A stretch of 45,333 nucleotides of DNA from Mariniphaga sp. (GTDB lineage: Bacteria; Bacteroidota; Bacteroidia; Bacteroidales; Prolixibacteraceae), in the NCBI GenBank assembly GCA_019429205.1, contig JAHYIT010000028.1, positions 1-45,333 on the forward strand, read 5' to 3'. Below are positions 31,490 to 42,200 of this stretch, in pieces (position 1 is the stretch's first letter; each line of letters starts with the position of its first letter). The notes below the pieces were generated by a model that saw nothing but the letters and a program-made list of their open reading frames with translations, ran no database searches and had not been told where the DNA came from. The position numbers and the translations under genes were made by a program.

Positions 31490-32869
31490 TTACAACGCTT
31501 TGGAAAACCTTTTTGTTTCCTTTTGCAAATTGGGATCGAACTGAGCAGCTATGTTCCGGATAAAAAACCTGCCGGTTCCTGTAAGCTGAAAGTTTTCTTC
31601 TCCATCAATCTTCAGAAGTTGATCTTCAACAAAGCTGCGAAACATTTTTTTATCGAAATGCAGCACATTTTTAATTTCTTTTTTTGAGGTGTTGAATTTC
31701 TCAGCAGTTTCTTTAAAAGACACGTATTCATTACACATGATTTCGTTTATCACATGCCGGATTATTTTTTCCTCTATATTTAAATGGTATCCTTTTTCGA
31801 TTGTAAATTGGTTTTTGTTGATTATTTCAACATATTTTTCAGGTTTTTTTTCATTTTGAGCATACACACTTTCCAGCTGACTGATCCCTGTAGAACCAAA
31901 AGCATAAACCTGCCCGGTGGTTTCGCGCGTACAATATCCCTGGAAATTCCGGTGAAGATTCCGGTTTTTTAAAGCGATACTCAAATCGTCAGTATCTTTG
32001 GCGAAATGGTCTAGCCCAATGGGGGTGTACCCGTTTTCCGTTAAAATTTTGAATCCGGATTCAAACATGGTCAATTTTTCGTTTGCTTCAGGAAGCCCAC
32101 GCACTTCAAGAATTTTTTGTGCTTTTTTAATCCACGGAACATGGGCGTATGAAAAAGTTACCAGCCGGTCTGGTGAAATCTCCACCGCATTTTCAATGGT
32201 TTCTGCAAATGATTTTTCGTTTTGAAATGGCAATCCATATATAAAATCGAGGTTCACAGCGGTATTTTCAAAACTCCTAATCCAGCTTATAATCTCTTTT
32301 ACCGGAACATTGGGTGCATCGCGGTTTACATTGTCGAGCACTTCCTGTTTAAAATCCTGAATGCCCAGGCTGAAACGGTTGAAACCAGCCAGTACCAGTT
32401 GTCCGGTGTAACTTTCGTCCAACATGGCCGGATGACATTCAATGGCAATTTCAGGTTTTTCAATGAATTCAAAATTTTCGTGAATAAGGTCCATTATTCC
32501 ACGAATCATTTCAATGGGTAACGTATTGGGTGTTCCGCCACCCCAGTGTACCTGCGAAACTTTTCGATTGGGGTCGAGCAGTTTTTTCACCATTTTAATT
32601 TCCTTTTTCACTGCCTCCACGTACCGTCCCATTTTTGCCTTATCGCGCGTATATTGTGTGTTGCATCCGCAAAAATGACACATTTTGGAGCAGAACGGAA
32701 TGTGAATGTACAGCGAAATGTTTTCAGGCCATTCATGGTTCGATTGTTCAATGGCTTTTATGTACTTTTCGGATCCAAAGTTTTCTTGAAAATAGTTGGC
32801 CGGCGGGTAGCTGGTGTATCTCGGCACCGGGATGTTGTATTTTTGAATGAGATTTTCAGGAATTTTCAT
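31490..32869 (-). CDS. hemN: oxygen-independent coproporphyrinogen III oxidase
   Basis: The 459-residue radical-SAM enzyme converts coproporphyrinogen III to protoporphyrinogen IX without oxygen. It has YIHIPFCSKMCHFCGCN with the cluster Cys 60, 64 and 67 (plus Cys69 as in true HemN), VHWGGGTPNTLP for SAM binding, and the IECHPAML, LGIQDF and FIYGLPFQN strands of the barrel. A C-terminal HemN domain of about 100 residues is present, which favours HemN over HemW. It leads the hemN-hemG-hemH unit and is divergent from the aminopeptidase gene. Confidence 0.95.
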   Translation of the reverse strand: MKIPENLIQKYNIPVPRYTSYPPANYFQENFGSEKYIKAIEQSNHEWPENISLYIHIPFCSKMCHFCGCNTQYTRDKAKMGRYVEAVKKEIKMVKKLLDPNRKVSQVHWGGGTPNTLPIEMIRGIMDLIHENFEFIEKPEIAIECHPAMLDESYTGQLVLAGFNRFSLGIQDFKQEVLDNVNRDAPNVPVKEIISWIRSFENTAVNLDFIYGLPFQNEKSFAETIENAVEISPDRLVTFSYAHVPWIKKAQKILEVRGLPEANEKLTMFESGFKILTENGYTPIGLDHFAKDTDDLSIALKNRNLHRNFQGYCTRETTGQVYAFGSTGISQLESVYAQNEKKPEKYVEIINKNQFTIEKGYHLNIEEKIIRHVINEIMCNEYVSFKETAEKFNTSKKEIKNVLHFDKKMFRSFVEDQLLKIDGEENFQLTGTGRFFIRNIAAQFDPNLQKETKRFSKAL

Positions 32870-32912
32870 ATCGTAAACAATCTGCTTTTAATCTTGTAAT
32901 CTTTTGAATGCG

Positions 32913-32920
32913 CAAAAATA
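32913..32920 (-). promoter_or_regulatory. -7 box of the heme operon
   Basis: The complement reads TATTTTTG (TAnnTTTG), 43 bases before the hemN ATG. A TTTG lies 16 bases upstream (complement of 32937-32940), a little closer than the usual 19-21. Confidence 0.5.
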
Positions 32921-33013
32921 GGATAAACCTTTGTCTCAAAAAACAACAGTGGTCTTTTTTTCGTTGATTCATCTCAAACAATACATTTGGCCCGGAATCA
33001 ATAAGTTTTATCG

Positions 33014-33021
33014 TATTTTTG
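33014..33021 (+). promoter_or_regulatory. -7 box of the aminopeptidase gene
   Basis: TATTTTTG matches TAnnTTTG and lies 17 bases before the ATG at 33039, which supports that start over an in-frame ATG-like extension to 32931. TTTG at 32986-32989 is 24 bases upstream, slightly far. Confidence 0.5.
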
Positions 33022-33038
33022 GCAAAAATTATAAAACA

Positions 33039-34454
33039 ATGCTACCAAAAATTGAAAAAATATCAGTTCAAAAGCAAAATATCTCCACAGCGGTTTTATT
33101 TCAGAGTTTTGAATCGCTTTCGAATTACCCGGAAATTGATGTAGATTATTTAGAGGAAAAACTTGCTAAAGAAACCGATTGGACCATTTTTAAACAGCCT
33201 TTGGTTTACTTTTTTCACCATTCCAAAGAGGGAAAAGAACATTCCTTTCAACTTGAAGCAGCACGTCAGGCAGGTTCAAAATTTTACGATGTTTTGAAAA
33301 ACGAGAAGGTCACATTGTTGCAAATAACGGGAAATTCCTGCGACGAATTAACCCTTGCATTTTTGGAAGGACTGTTGCTTTCGGGCTATTCCTTTTCAAA
33401 ATACAAAAAGGAAAAAGACGATTTTGTTCCGTCAGAAATTTTTGTGCTCGATGACGAGGTGAGCGAAAATCAGATTGCTGAGTTGCAAACTTTGGTTAAA
33501 GCTGTTTTTTACACCCGGAACCTGGTGAATGAGCCGCTTTCATACCTCACGGCTACAAGGTTTTCGGAAGAAATGGAAAAGATGGGCGCCGATGCAGGGT
33601 TTACCGTCGAAGTTTTCAACAAGAAAAAAATTGAAGCCCTGCGCATGGGTGGTTTGATGGCTGTAAACAAAGGAAGCATCGATCCGCCAACATTTAATAT
33701 TATGGAGTGGAAACCGGAAAATGCGTTAAATGAAAGACCTGTTGTTTTGGTGGGTAAAGGCGTGGTTTTCGATACCGGCGGACTGAGCCTGAAACCCACG
33801 GCCAAATCAATGGATTACATGAAATGTGACATGGCTGGTGGGGCAGTTGTGGCAGCCACATTGTATGCTGTGGCTAAAAACAAACTTCCGTTGCATGTGG
33901 TTGGGCTGGTGCCGGCAACCGACAACCGGCCCGACGGGAATGCTTATGTTCCTGGCGATGTAATTACAATGTTCGATGGCACCACCGTTGAAATTAAAAA
34001 CACCGACGCCGAAGGTCGTTTGTTGTTGGCTGATGCGTTGAGTTACGCGAAAAAATTTAATCCGGAACTGGTGGTGGATGTAGCAACGCTAACCGGATCT
34101 GCTGAAATTATTACCGGTTCGCAAGCATTGGTGGCCATGGGAAACAGCGCCGAAAACCTTCAAAAACTAAAAAAGGTAGGCGACGAAATTTACGAGCGAA
34201 TGATTGAAGTGCCGCTCTGGGATGAATTTGCCAAACCGCTGAAATCGAACATTGCCGATTTAAACAACCTGGGCGTTCGGGAAGCCCAAACCTCTATTGC
34301 CGGAAAATTTCTCGAACATTTTACAGATTTTTCCTGGATGCACCTCGACATTGCAGGGGTTGCTTTTTTACAGGAAAAAGATTCGTACCGCCCGGCAGGT
34401 GGCACCGGTTTTGGTACACGGCTGCTTTACCACTTTTTGAAAAAATTCAATTAA
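33039..34454 (+). CDS. pepA: M17 leucyl aminopeptidase family protein
   Basis: I start at ATG 33039 (MLPKIEKISVQKQN, 471 residues) because a -7 box lies just upstream; a longer frame from 32931 would place that box inside the gene. The C-terminal catalytic half has the M17 metal and active-site motifs: VGKGVVFDTGGLSLKP, MKCDMAGGA, the signature NTDAEGRL, and the LTGSAEIITG region. The enzyme would be a two-zinc cytoplasmic aminopeptidase that releases N-terminal residues from peptides, usually as a hexamer. A typical tail is present (GTGFGTRLLYHFL). It precedes pdxA, which has its own promoter. Confidence 0.92.
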   Translation: MLPKIEKISVQKQNISTAVLFQSFESLSNYPEIDVDYLEEKLAKETDWTIFKQPLVYFFHHSKEGKEHSFQLEAARQAGSKFYDVLKNEKVTLLQITGNSCDELTLAFLEGLLLSGYSFSKYKKEKDDFVPSEIFVLDDEVSENQIAELQTLVKAVFYTRNLVNEPLSYLTATRFSEEMEKMGADAGFTVEVFNKKKIEALRMGGLMAVNKGSIDPPTFNIMEWKPENALNERPVVLVGKGVVFDTGGLSLKPTAKSMDYMKCDMAGGAVVAATLYAVAKNKLPLHVVGLVPATDNRPDGNAYVPGDVITMFDGTTVEIKNTDAEGRLLLADALSYAKKFNPELVVDVATLTGSAEIITGSQALVAMGNSAENLQKLKKVGDEIYERMIEVPLWDEFAKPLKSNIADLNNLGVREAQTSIAGKFLEHFTDFSWMHLDIAGVAFLQEKDSYRPAGGTGFGTRLLYHFLKKFN

Positions 34455-34467
34455 AAACGTAACTTTG
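34436..34467 (+). promoter_or_regulatory. promoter of the pdxA-ruvA-sprA operon
   Basis: TTTG (34436-34439), 20 bases, then TAACTTTG (34460-34467) is an exact Bacteroidota-type promoter. It overlaps the last codons of the aminopeptidase gene and lies 47 bases before the pdxA ATG. Confidence 0.75.
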
Positions 34468-34514
34468 GCGTCCGTTTTTAAAAGACTAAATATTAATCTG
34501 ATAGAAAAAACAGA

Positions 34515-35612
34515 ATGACAGATACAATCAAAGTAGGAATATCACAAGGCGACATTAACGGAATCAGTTACGAGGTTATCATGAAAACCCTGCTTGATCC
34601 GCGCATTTTGGAAATGTGCACACCCATTTTATACGGTTCGCCAAAAGTGGCTGCATATCACAGGAAAGCATTGAATATAAACAATCTTAGCCTGAATCAT
34701 GTACGCACAGCAAAAGAGGCCGGCCCGGGACGCGCCCATGTGCTTAACTGCATCGACGACAACATTCGGGTGGAGCTGGGAAAATCCACACCCGATGCAG
34801 GCGAGGCTTCGTTTATGGCTTTGGATAAGGCAGTAACCGATCTTCAGGAAGGATTAATTGATGTGCTGGTTACTGCACCCATCAACAAAGACAATATTCA
34901 AAGCGAAAAATTCAATTTTCCGGGCCATACCGAGTTTCTGGCTCAACGGTTTAATTCGCCCAATTTTTTGATGTTAATGGTGAGTGAAACCATGAAAGTT
35001 GGTTTGGTTACAACCCATATGCCTTTGTCTAAAGTAGCAGAACATATTACCAAAGAAGTAATTTTGTCTAAATTGCGTATCATTTCACAATCGCTTCAGA
35101 AAGACTTTGCCATTACCCGCCCGCGCATTGCAGTTTTTGGGTTAAATCCGCATGCCGGCGACAATGGATTGCTGGGAAAAGAAGAAAATGAAATTATTCA
35201 GCCTGCCATTATCCAGGCAAAAAAAGAAGGAATTATAGCGTTGGGGCCCTATGCTGCCGATGGTTTTTTTGGTTCGGAAAACTACCGGAAATTTGATGCT
35301 ATTCTGGCCATGTATCACGATCAGGGTTTGATTCCATTTAAGCTTGCTTCCTTTGAGCGTGGTGTAAATTACACGGCCGGCCTCCCGATTGTACGAACAT
35401 CGCCCTCCCATGGAACTGCCTACGACCTGGCAGGAGAAGACAAGGCATCTCCCGATTCATTCAGACAAGCGCTTTACCTGGCGCTTGATATTCATAAAAA
35501 CCGGAAAATTTATGAAGAGATTTCTAAAAACCCACTGAAAAAATACGATATTAATTCGAATCAGGAAGATGAAAGTGTTGATATAGAAGCAGAAGACGAT
35601 AATAACTACTAA
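34515..35612 (+). CDS. pdxA: 4-hydroxythreonine-4-phosphate dehydrogenase
   Basis: The 365-residue PdxA acts in the DXP-dependent vitamin B6 pathway, oxidising 4-phosphohydroxy-L-threonine with NAD. Clear motifs are VGISQGDINGISYEV, VTAPINKDNI, FPGHTEF with the first metal His, FGLNPHAGDNGLLG with the second, and YHDQGLIPFK with the third; GLPIVRTSPSHGTAYDLAG closes the fold. The last 20 residues form an acidic tail (QEDESVDIEAEDDNNY) that is not part of the core enzyme. It leads a tight unit with ruvA (11-base gap) and sprA. Confidence 0.95.
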   Translation: MTDTIKVGISQGDINGISYEVIMKTLLDPRILEMCTPILYGSPKVAAYHRKALNINNLSLNHVRTAKEAGPGRAHVLNCIDDNIRVELGKSTPDAGEASFMALDKAVTDLQEGLIDVLVTAPINKDNIQSEKFNFPGHTEFLAQRFNSPNFLMLMVSETMKVGLVTTHMPLSKVAEHITKEVILSKLRIISQSLQKDFAITRPRIAVFGLNPHAGDNGLLGKEENEIIQPAIIQAKKEGIIALGPYAADGFFGSENYRKFDAILAMYHDQGLIPFKLASFERGVNYTAGLPIVRTSPSHGTAYDLAGEDKASPDSFRQALYLALDIHKNRKIYEEISKNPLKKYDINSNQEDESVDIEAEDDNNY

Positions 35613-35623
35613 ACTTTTTATCC

Positions 35624-36205
35624 ATGTATGAATTTATCCGGGGAGCAGTTGCCCATCTTAACCCGGCAAGTGTTGTGGTTGATGCAGGTGGAATCGGTTA
35701 TTTTATCAATATTTCACTGAACACTTACAGTAAAATAGGTGGAAAACAGGAAGTGAACCTGCTCATCCATCAGGTGGTGCGCGAAGATGCCCATGTTTTG
35801 TATGGCTTTGCTGAGAGAGTAGAACGGGATCTTTTTCGCAACCTCATTTCTGTGAGCGGTGTTGGGGCCGGCACAGCCATTATGATGCTTTCTTCGCTGA
35901 ACCCGGATGAATTAACCACTGCTGTTGCAACCGGTAATGTGGAAGTTTTAAAAGCTGTTAAGGGGATTGGCGCTAAAACAGCCCAGCGAATTATTATCGA
36001 CCTGAGAGATAAACTGGGCAAAATGCCGGAAAGCGGTCAAATTTTAATTTCACCAGACAATACTCTGCAAAATGAAGCGTTATCAGCATTAGTCATGCTG
36101 GGGTTCGCCAAAAAGGATGCAGATAAGGCAGTGTCCAAAATAATAAAAGATGATCCTGAAGCGACCGTGGAGCGTGTGATAAAAACAGCATTAAAAAGGT
36201 TATAA
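35624..36205 (+). CDS. ruvA: Holliday junction branch migration protein RuvA
   Basis: The 193-residue protein has the three RuvA domains: an N-terminal OB fold (MYEFIRGAVAHLNPASVVVD, HQVVREDAHVLYGF), a middle helix-hairpin-helix pair (LISVSGVGAGTAIMML and VKGIGAKTAQRIIIDL) and a C-terminal RuvB-binding domain (LSALVMLGFAKKDADKAV). RuvA binds four-way DNA junctions and loads the RuvB motor. It lies between pdxA (11 bases) and sprA (7 bases). Confidence 0.97.
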   Translation: MYEFIRGAVAHLNPASVVVDAGGIGYFINISLNTYSKIGGKQEVNLLIHQVVREDAHVLYGFAERVERDLFRNLISVSGVGAGTAIMMLSSLNPDELTTAVATGNVEVLKAVKGIGAKTAQRIIIDLRDKLGKMPESGQILISPDNTLQNEALSALVMLGFAKKDADKAVSKIIKDDPEATVERVIKTALKRL

Positions 36206-36212
36206 AACAGGA

Positions 36213-39200
36213 ATGAGATTGGCCCGCTTTTTACTTAAATTAAACTTATATTGCCTGCTTGCATCCCTGCTTGCATTTGCCGTGAGCAATGTTGCGGCTA
36301 ATTCTTCAGTGAATTTCTTCACTTTTGACCAACCTCAGGATACCATCGGAAGGGATACCATCGGGCCACTTCCGTTTCCATTTAAAGATCAGCCGGCTTT
36401 TGGAATTCCATCACAGGATTCTACAAAAATATTCCTGAGTAAACCCAGTAACATCAACTTTGAAATTGAATACGACTCTGAAACCGGACAGTATATTTTT
36501 TACGAAAAAATAGGAAGGCTTAATTACCGGTTGCCACAAGCCATGTCGCTCGACGATTATATCGATTACGACTTTGAAAAGTCGGTTCGCGATTACTGGC
36601 GGCAACGCAGCCGGATTCATGAGATGGACCAGCGAGGTTCGCTCATTCCGCAACTTACCATTGGCGGCGAGGCTTTTAACCGGGTTTTTGGTGGGAATGT
36701 GGTAAACATTCAGCCACAGGGCTATGTGGAAGTAAGTTTCGGTTACCAGGTAAATACAACCGAAAACCCAGCCATCCCCGAGCGGTTGCGCAGAGTTCCA
36801 ACCTTCGATTTCGATGAAAAAATTCAGATGAACGTGATGGGCCAGATTGGCACCAAAATGAATATGCGGGTGAATTACAACACCGAAGCAACGTTCGACT
36901 ACGAAAACAAAATGAACCTGGAATATACCGGCGATGAGGATGAAATTATTAAGCGGATTGAAGCCGGTAACGTTTCGCTTCCGCTAAATGGTTCGTTAAT
37001 AACCGGTGCATCCAATCTTTTTGGGGTAAAAACCGAAATGCAGTTTGGTAAGTTAACAGTAACCACCCTGTTTTCGCAACACAAGGGCGAAACCCAAACC
37101 GTTGAAACCGAAGGGGGTGCACAAATTACCAACTACGAAATTTCGGCTGCCAATTACGATGCCAACCGGCACTTTTTTCTGTCGCAATATTTCAGGGATA
37201 ATTACGATAAATGGCTGCGAAATACTGCGGTACCATTATCGCCCATCAGTATCAACAAAATTGAAATATGGGTAACCAACAAATCCAACAATTTTTTGGA
37301 GTCGCGGAACATTATTGCATTTCAGGACCTTGGTGAGCACAATCCGCATATTTACAACAATTTAACTCAGTTTCAGGAAACAACAGGAATGCCTTATCCT
37401 GAAAATATTTTTCCGCACAACGATGCCAACGGACTGTATTACGAGATGGCTAACACTTACGGCGACATCAGAAGTACACAAAACATTACCTCGGTTATGG
37501 CCCAGTTTGGCTCCGGTTTTATGGGTGGTCAGGATTATGAGAAGATTGAACAGGCACGAAAACTTTCTCCATCAGAATATACAGTGAACGAACGACTTGG
37601 TTATATTTCTCTGAATACTTCACTTAATTCGGATGAAATTCTGGCAGTAGCATTCAGTTATACATCAAACGGGAAAATTTTCCAGGTGGGTGAATTTTCA
37701 ACAGACGGGGTCAGTGCTCCGCAAACCCTTATCCTGAAACTTATAAAGGGTACCAATCTTTCACCAAGTTTGCCCACCTGGGATTTGATGATGAAAAACA
37801 TTTACAACCTGGATGCTTATCAGCTCACACGCGAAAATTTTATCCTGAATGTTGTTTACCAGAATGATTCTACCGGAACCTACATCAATTACCTGCCGGA
37901 AGGAAGATTGAACGGGCACATTCTGCTTGAGGTGATGAACCTTGATAAACTCAACAAACAGCTCGACCCATACAAAGACGGTGTTTTCGATTACATTGAA
38001 GGAATTACTGTAAACTCAAACCGGGGGCGGATAATTTTCCCGGTTTTGGAACCTTTTGGAAGCCACCTGGCCGATTCCATTCAGGATCCAGCACTCATTG
38101 AAAAATATACATTCCAATCGTTATACGACTCCACTCAGGTTTATGCCGAGCAGGATGCGGAACACAATAAATTCAGATTGGTTGGGAGTTATAAAGGCGC
38201 TTCGGGTTCCGATATTGCTATAAATTCATTCAACCTGGCACAAGGTTCGGTTAAAGTAACCGCCGGTGGACGCGAATTGATGGAGAATGTGGATTATACC
38301 GTTGATTACACACTCGGACGGGTTAGAATTATAAACCAGGCTTTGCTGGAAGCCGGTACCCCGATACAGGTTTCTACCGAAAGTGAAGACATGTTTACCA
38401 TGCAACGAAAAACACTGTTGGGAACCCATGCCAATTATGCCTTTTCCGATAATTTTAATATTGGTGCTACCGCTCTGTTCATGCAGGAGCGGCCACTCAC
38501 CCAAAAAGTGGATTACGGAGAAGATCCCATTTCAAACCTTATGGTGGGTATGGATGCACGCTATTCCACCCAAAGTATGTTTCTCACCAAAGCGGTGGAT
38601 GCTTTGCCGTTTTACAGTACCAACACGCCGTCAACCATTGATGTGGAAGCTGAAATTGCCAAACTCATTCCCGGCCATTCCAGTGTAATCGAAAAAAGCG
38701 GAAATGCCTATATCGACGATTTTGAAGGAACAAAAACCACCATCGATCTGAAAGCCCGTCAATCATGGAGCCTTGCCAGTACGCCGCAGTTGCAAAACGA
38801 TTTGTTTCCGGAAGGCAACCTGACCAACCAACTCGAATATGGTTTTAACCGGGCAAAACTGGCATTTTATATTATTGACCCGCTCTTTTTGCGCAACAAC
38901 AGCCTTACGCCCAATCATATCAAAAACGATGCAGATCAGCAATCCAACCATTTTGTTCGCGAAGTGTTCGAAAAAGAAATTTTTCCGGCCAAAGAATCAC
39001 CGGTTGGGCAGCCTACCAACATTCCGGTTTTCGATTTGGCTTATTATCCCGAAGAACGTGGCCCGTATAACTTTGATACTTATCCATCGCCTTATTCAGC
39101 CGGTGTAAACCCCGATGGTTCATTGGCAGCGCCGGAAACGCGCTGGGGAGGTATTATGCGGCAGATTCAAACCAGCGACTTTGAAACTTCCAATATCGAA

Positions 39201-42200
39201 TTTATTGAATTCTGGATGATGGACCCGTTTGTTTACGATACACTGGGAATGCATAATGGCGGAGATCTTTATTTCAACCTGGGAGAAATTTCCGAAGATA
39301 TTTTAAAAGACGGAAGAAAGTCGTTCGAACAGGGTTTGCCCACATCTGAACTGGTTACCAATGCTGATACTACTGTTTGGGGGCGGGTGTCAACACTTCA
39401 ATCCCTGGTAAATGCTTTTGTAAATGATCCGAATTCGCGTCGTTATCAGGATATCGGACTGGATGGTTTAAGCGACGATGACGAACGAAGTTTCTTTTCC
39501 GATTACCTCGACCAGTTGCGCGATTTGGTTTACGACGATGTTTTTGAAAAATATTTTAATGACCCCTCTTCAGATAATTTCCATTATTACCGGGGGTCTA
39601 ATTTTGATGCAAATGAAGTTGGAATTCTGGAAAGGTATAAAAACTTTAACGGGCCCGACGGCAACTCCCCAACAACCGAAATGTCGCCCGAGTCGTATCC
39701 AACGGCTGCTTCTTCCATTCCCGACATGGAAGACATAAATAACGACAATACATTGAACGAAAATGAACGGTATTACCAGTACAAGGTCAACATCAGGAAG
39801 CAGGATATGCAGTTGGGAAGCAACTACATTACCGATGTTAAAGAAAGCCGGGTGCAGTTAAAAAACGGGCAAATTGGCGAAGTAAAATGGTATCAGTTTA
39901 AAATTCCGGTTCGCGATCCCGACCAGGTGTTTGGAAATATCCGCGATTTTAAGTCCATCCGTTTTTTAAGAATGTATTTACGTGGATTCGAAGACCCGGT
40001 TATTCTGCGGTTTGCAACGCTCGATCTTGTTCGTGCAGACTGGCGCCGCTACTCACGCCATATTGGAGAACCGGAGGTTACTTCTCCAAATGCCGGATTC
40101 GATGTTTCGGCTGTTAATATTGAAGAAAACGGGAGCCGTGCACCGGTAAATTATATTCTTCCGCCGGGAATCAGCCGGGTTATCGATCCCGCAAACCCGC
40201 AGCTCAGGCAATTGAACGAACAGTCGATGGTACTGAAAGTGACCGAACTGGAACAGGGCGATGCCCGCGCAGCCTACAAACCGTTGTACATGGACTTTAG
40301 AAGGTACAAACGGTTGAAACTGGAGGTACATGCCGAAGAAATGCCAGATTATCCGCTGAAGGACGACGAATTGCACTTTTTCATCCGGCTGGGTTCCGAC
40401 TATAATTTTAACTATTACGAATACGAAATTCCGCTGAAACTAACACCTGCGGGCCGTTATAACGGAGAAATTGAAGCTGACCGGTACATCGTCTGGCCCG
40501 ATGAAAACCGGCTGGATATTCCGCTCGAAATCTTTACAGATCTTAAACTTAATCGGAATGCCGATATGCGAATGGCCGGTTCTTCCATTGGTATCCAGGA
40601 TATTTATGAAGGAGTTCACCGGGGATGGAACAAGGATAAAAACCGGATAAAAATTAAAGGTAGTCCGAACCTGAGCAATGTGCAAGTGGTTATGATGGGT
40701 ATTCGCCATAAAAAAGGCCAGTTGAATACCGGGCCAAAAGCCGTGGAAGTTTGGGTGAACGAAATGCGGCTTTCCGACTTTGATGAAAGTGGCGGATGGG
40801 CTGCCAATGCAAGGGCCACTGCCCGCCTGGCCGATTTGGGAAGTATCACTGTTGCCGGTCGTACACGTTCAGTCGGGTTTGGAAGCATCAGCCAAAATAT
40901 TAACAGTCGCGCACTGGAAGACTTGAGCGAGATTGATGTTGCCACATCTATTGATTTGGGGCGCTTTTTCCCCGAAAAGGCCGGAGTTCGGCTTCCCATG
41001 TATTACGGGTATTCACGCAGTGTGAGAAATCCGCAGTATAATCCGCTCGACCCTGATATTGAACTCGATAAATCTTTGGAACGGGCTGAAACGCAACAAA
41101 TAAGGGATTCCATAAAATTCATTTCACAAGATCTGGTTGAACGAAAAAGCCTCAACTTTACAAATGTGAGGGTTGAACCCCAACGTGAGCAAACTAAGGC
41201 AAGGGTTTATGATCCGGAGAATTTTTCGGTTTCCTATTCCTATAACGAAATTTTCAGACGAAATGTAAATACAGAATACAACCTCGATAAAACTTATCGG
41301 GGAATGTTTTCATATAACTACAGCGCCAGGCCAACTCTGGTTGAACCATTCAAAAAAGTTGGCCTCTTGCAAAAAGGACCGCTGAAACTGATTGGTGATT
41401 TCAACTTTTACCCGTTGCCAACGCAAATTTCTTACAGAACCGATCTTTCGCGGCGTTACCACGAAATTCAAACCCGAAATATTACCAACCCGCAGTTTGT
41501 GTTGCCGGCAACATACGAAAAAGATTTTCTTTGGAACCGGTTTTTCGACTTGCGTTACGATTTAACCCGGTCTGTCAAATTCGACTTTTCTTCCAGAGCG
41601 ACCTCGCGCATCGATGAACCGCAAGGACGAATTAATCGTGACATGGATGAATACCAAATGCTTAGAGATTCCATTTTAACCAACTTGTGGGATTTGGGAA
41701 GGCCAACGCTGTACAATCACAATGTGAATATTTCTTACACACTGCCTATAAACCGCATTCAAATGCTGAATTTCATTTCATCAACAGTGCGGTACCAGGG
41801 AACTTACGACTGGCAGGCCGGGCCAATTACTGCCGACACAATCCGGTTGGGGAACAGGGTTCAGAACTCAAGGAATATTCAGCTTACAGGGAATGTGAAC
41901 CTGCAGAGTTTGTACAATAAAGTACCTTATTTTCAGGAATTGAACCAGAAGTTCAGAAGAACGGGTGGCAGCCGTTACAGCATGAACAGGCAGTCGGCTG
42001 GAGGCCGGGCGCAACAGCAACAGCAGCAACCGGAACGAAAGGTTGAACAAACATATAACGGAAGTATTAATTTGAGGCCAAACCAACCCCAAACCATTGT
42101 TCACAAACTGAATACACGAAAAGTGCGTGTAACGGCCACCAAAGAAAATGGAGAGGCAGTCAGAGGAAGAACAAATATTGTTGATGCCAATACAGTTGAG

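Noticed and set aside
32931-33038. N-terminal extension of the aminopeptidase
   Set aside because: The extra 36 residues contain a -7 promoter box and no homology; the ATG at 33039 gives the normal start.
42007-42030. Gln-rich CAG/CAA run in sprA as a repeat-expansion site
   Set aside because: It is only about six Gln codons of mixed CAA/CAG in a variable loop; nothing indicates phase variation.
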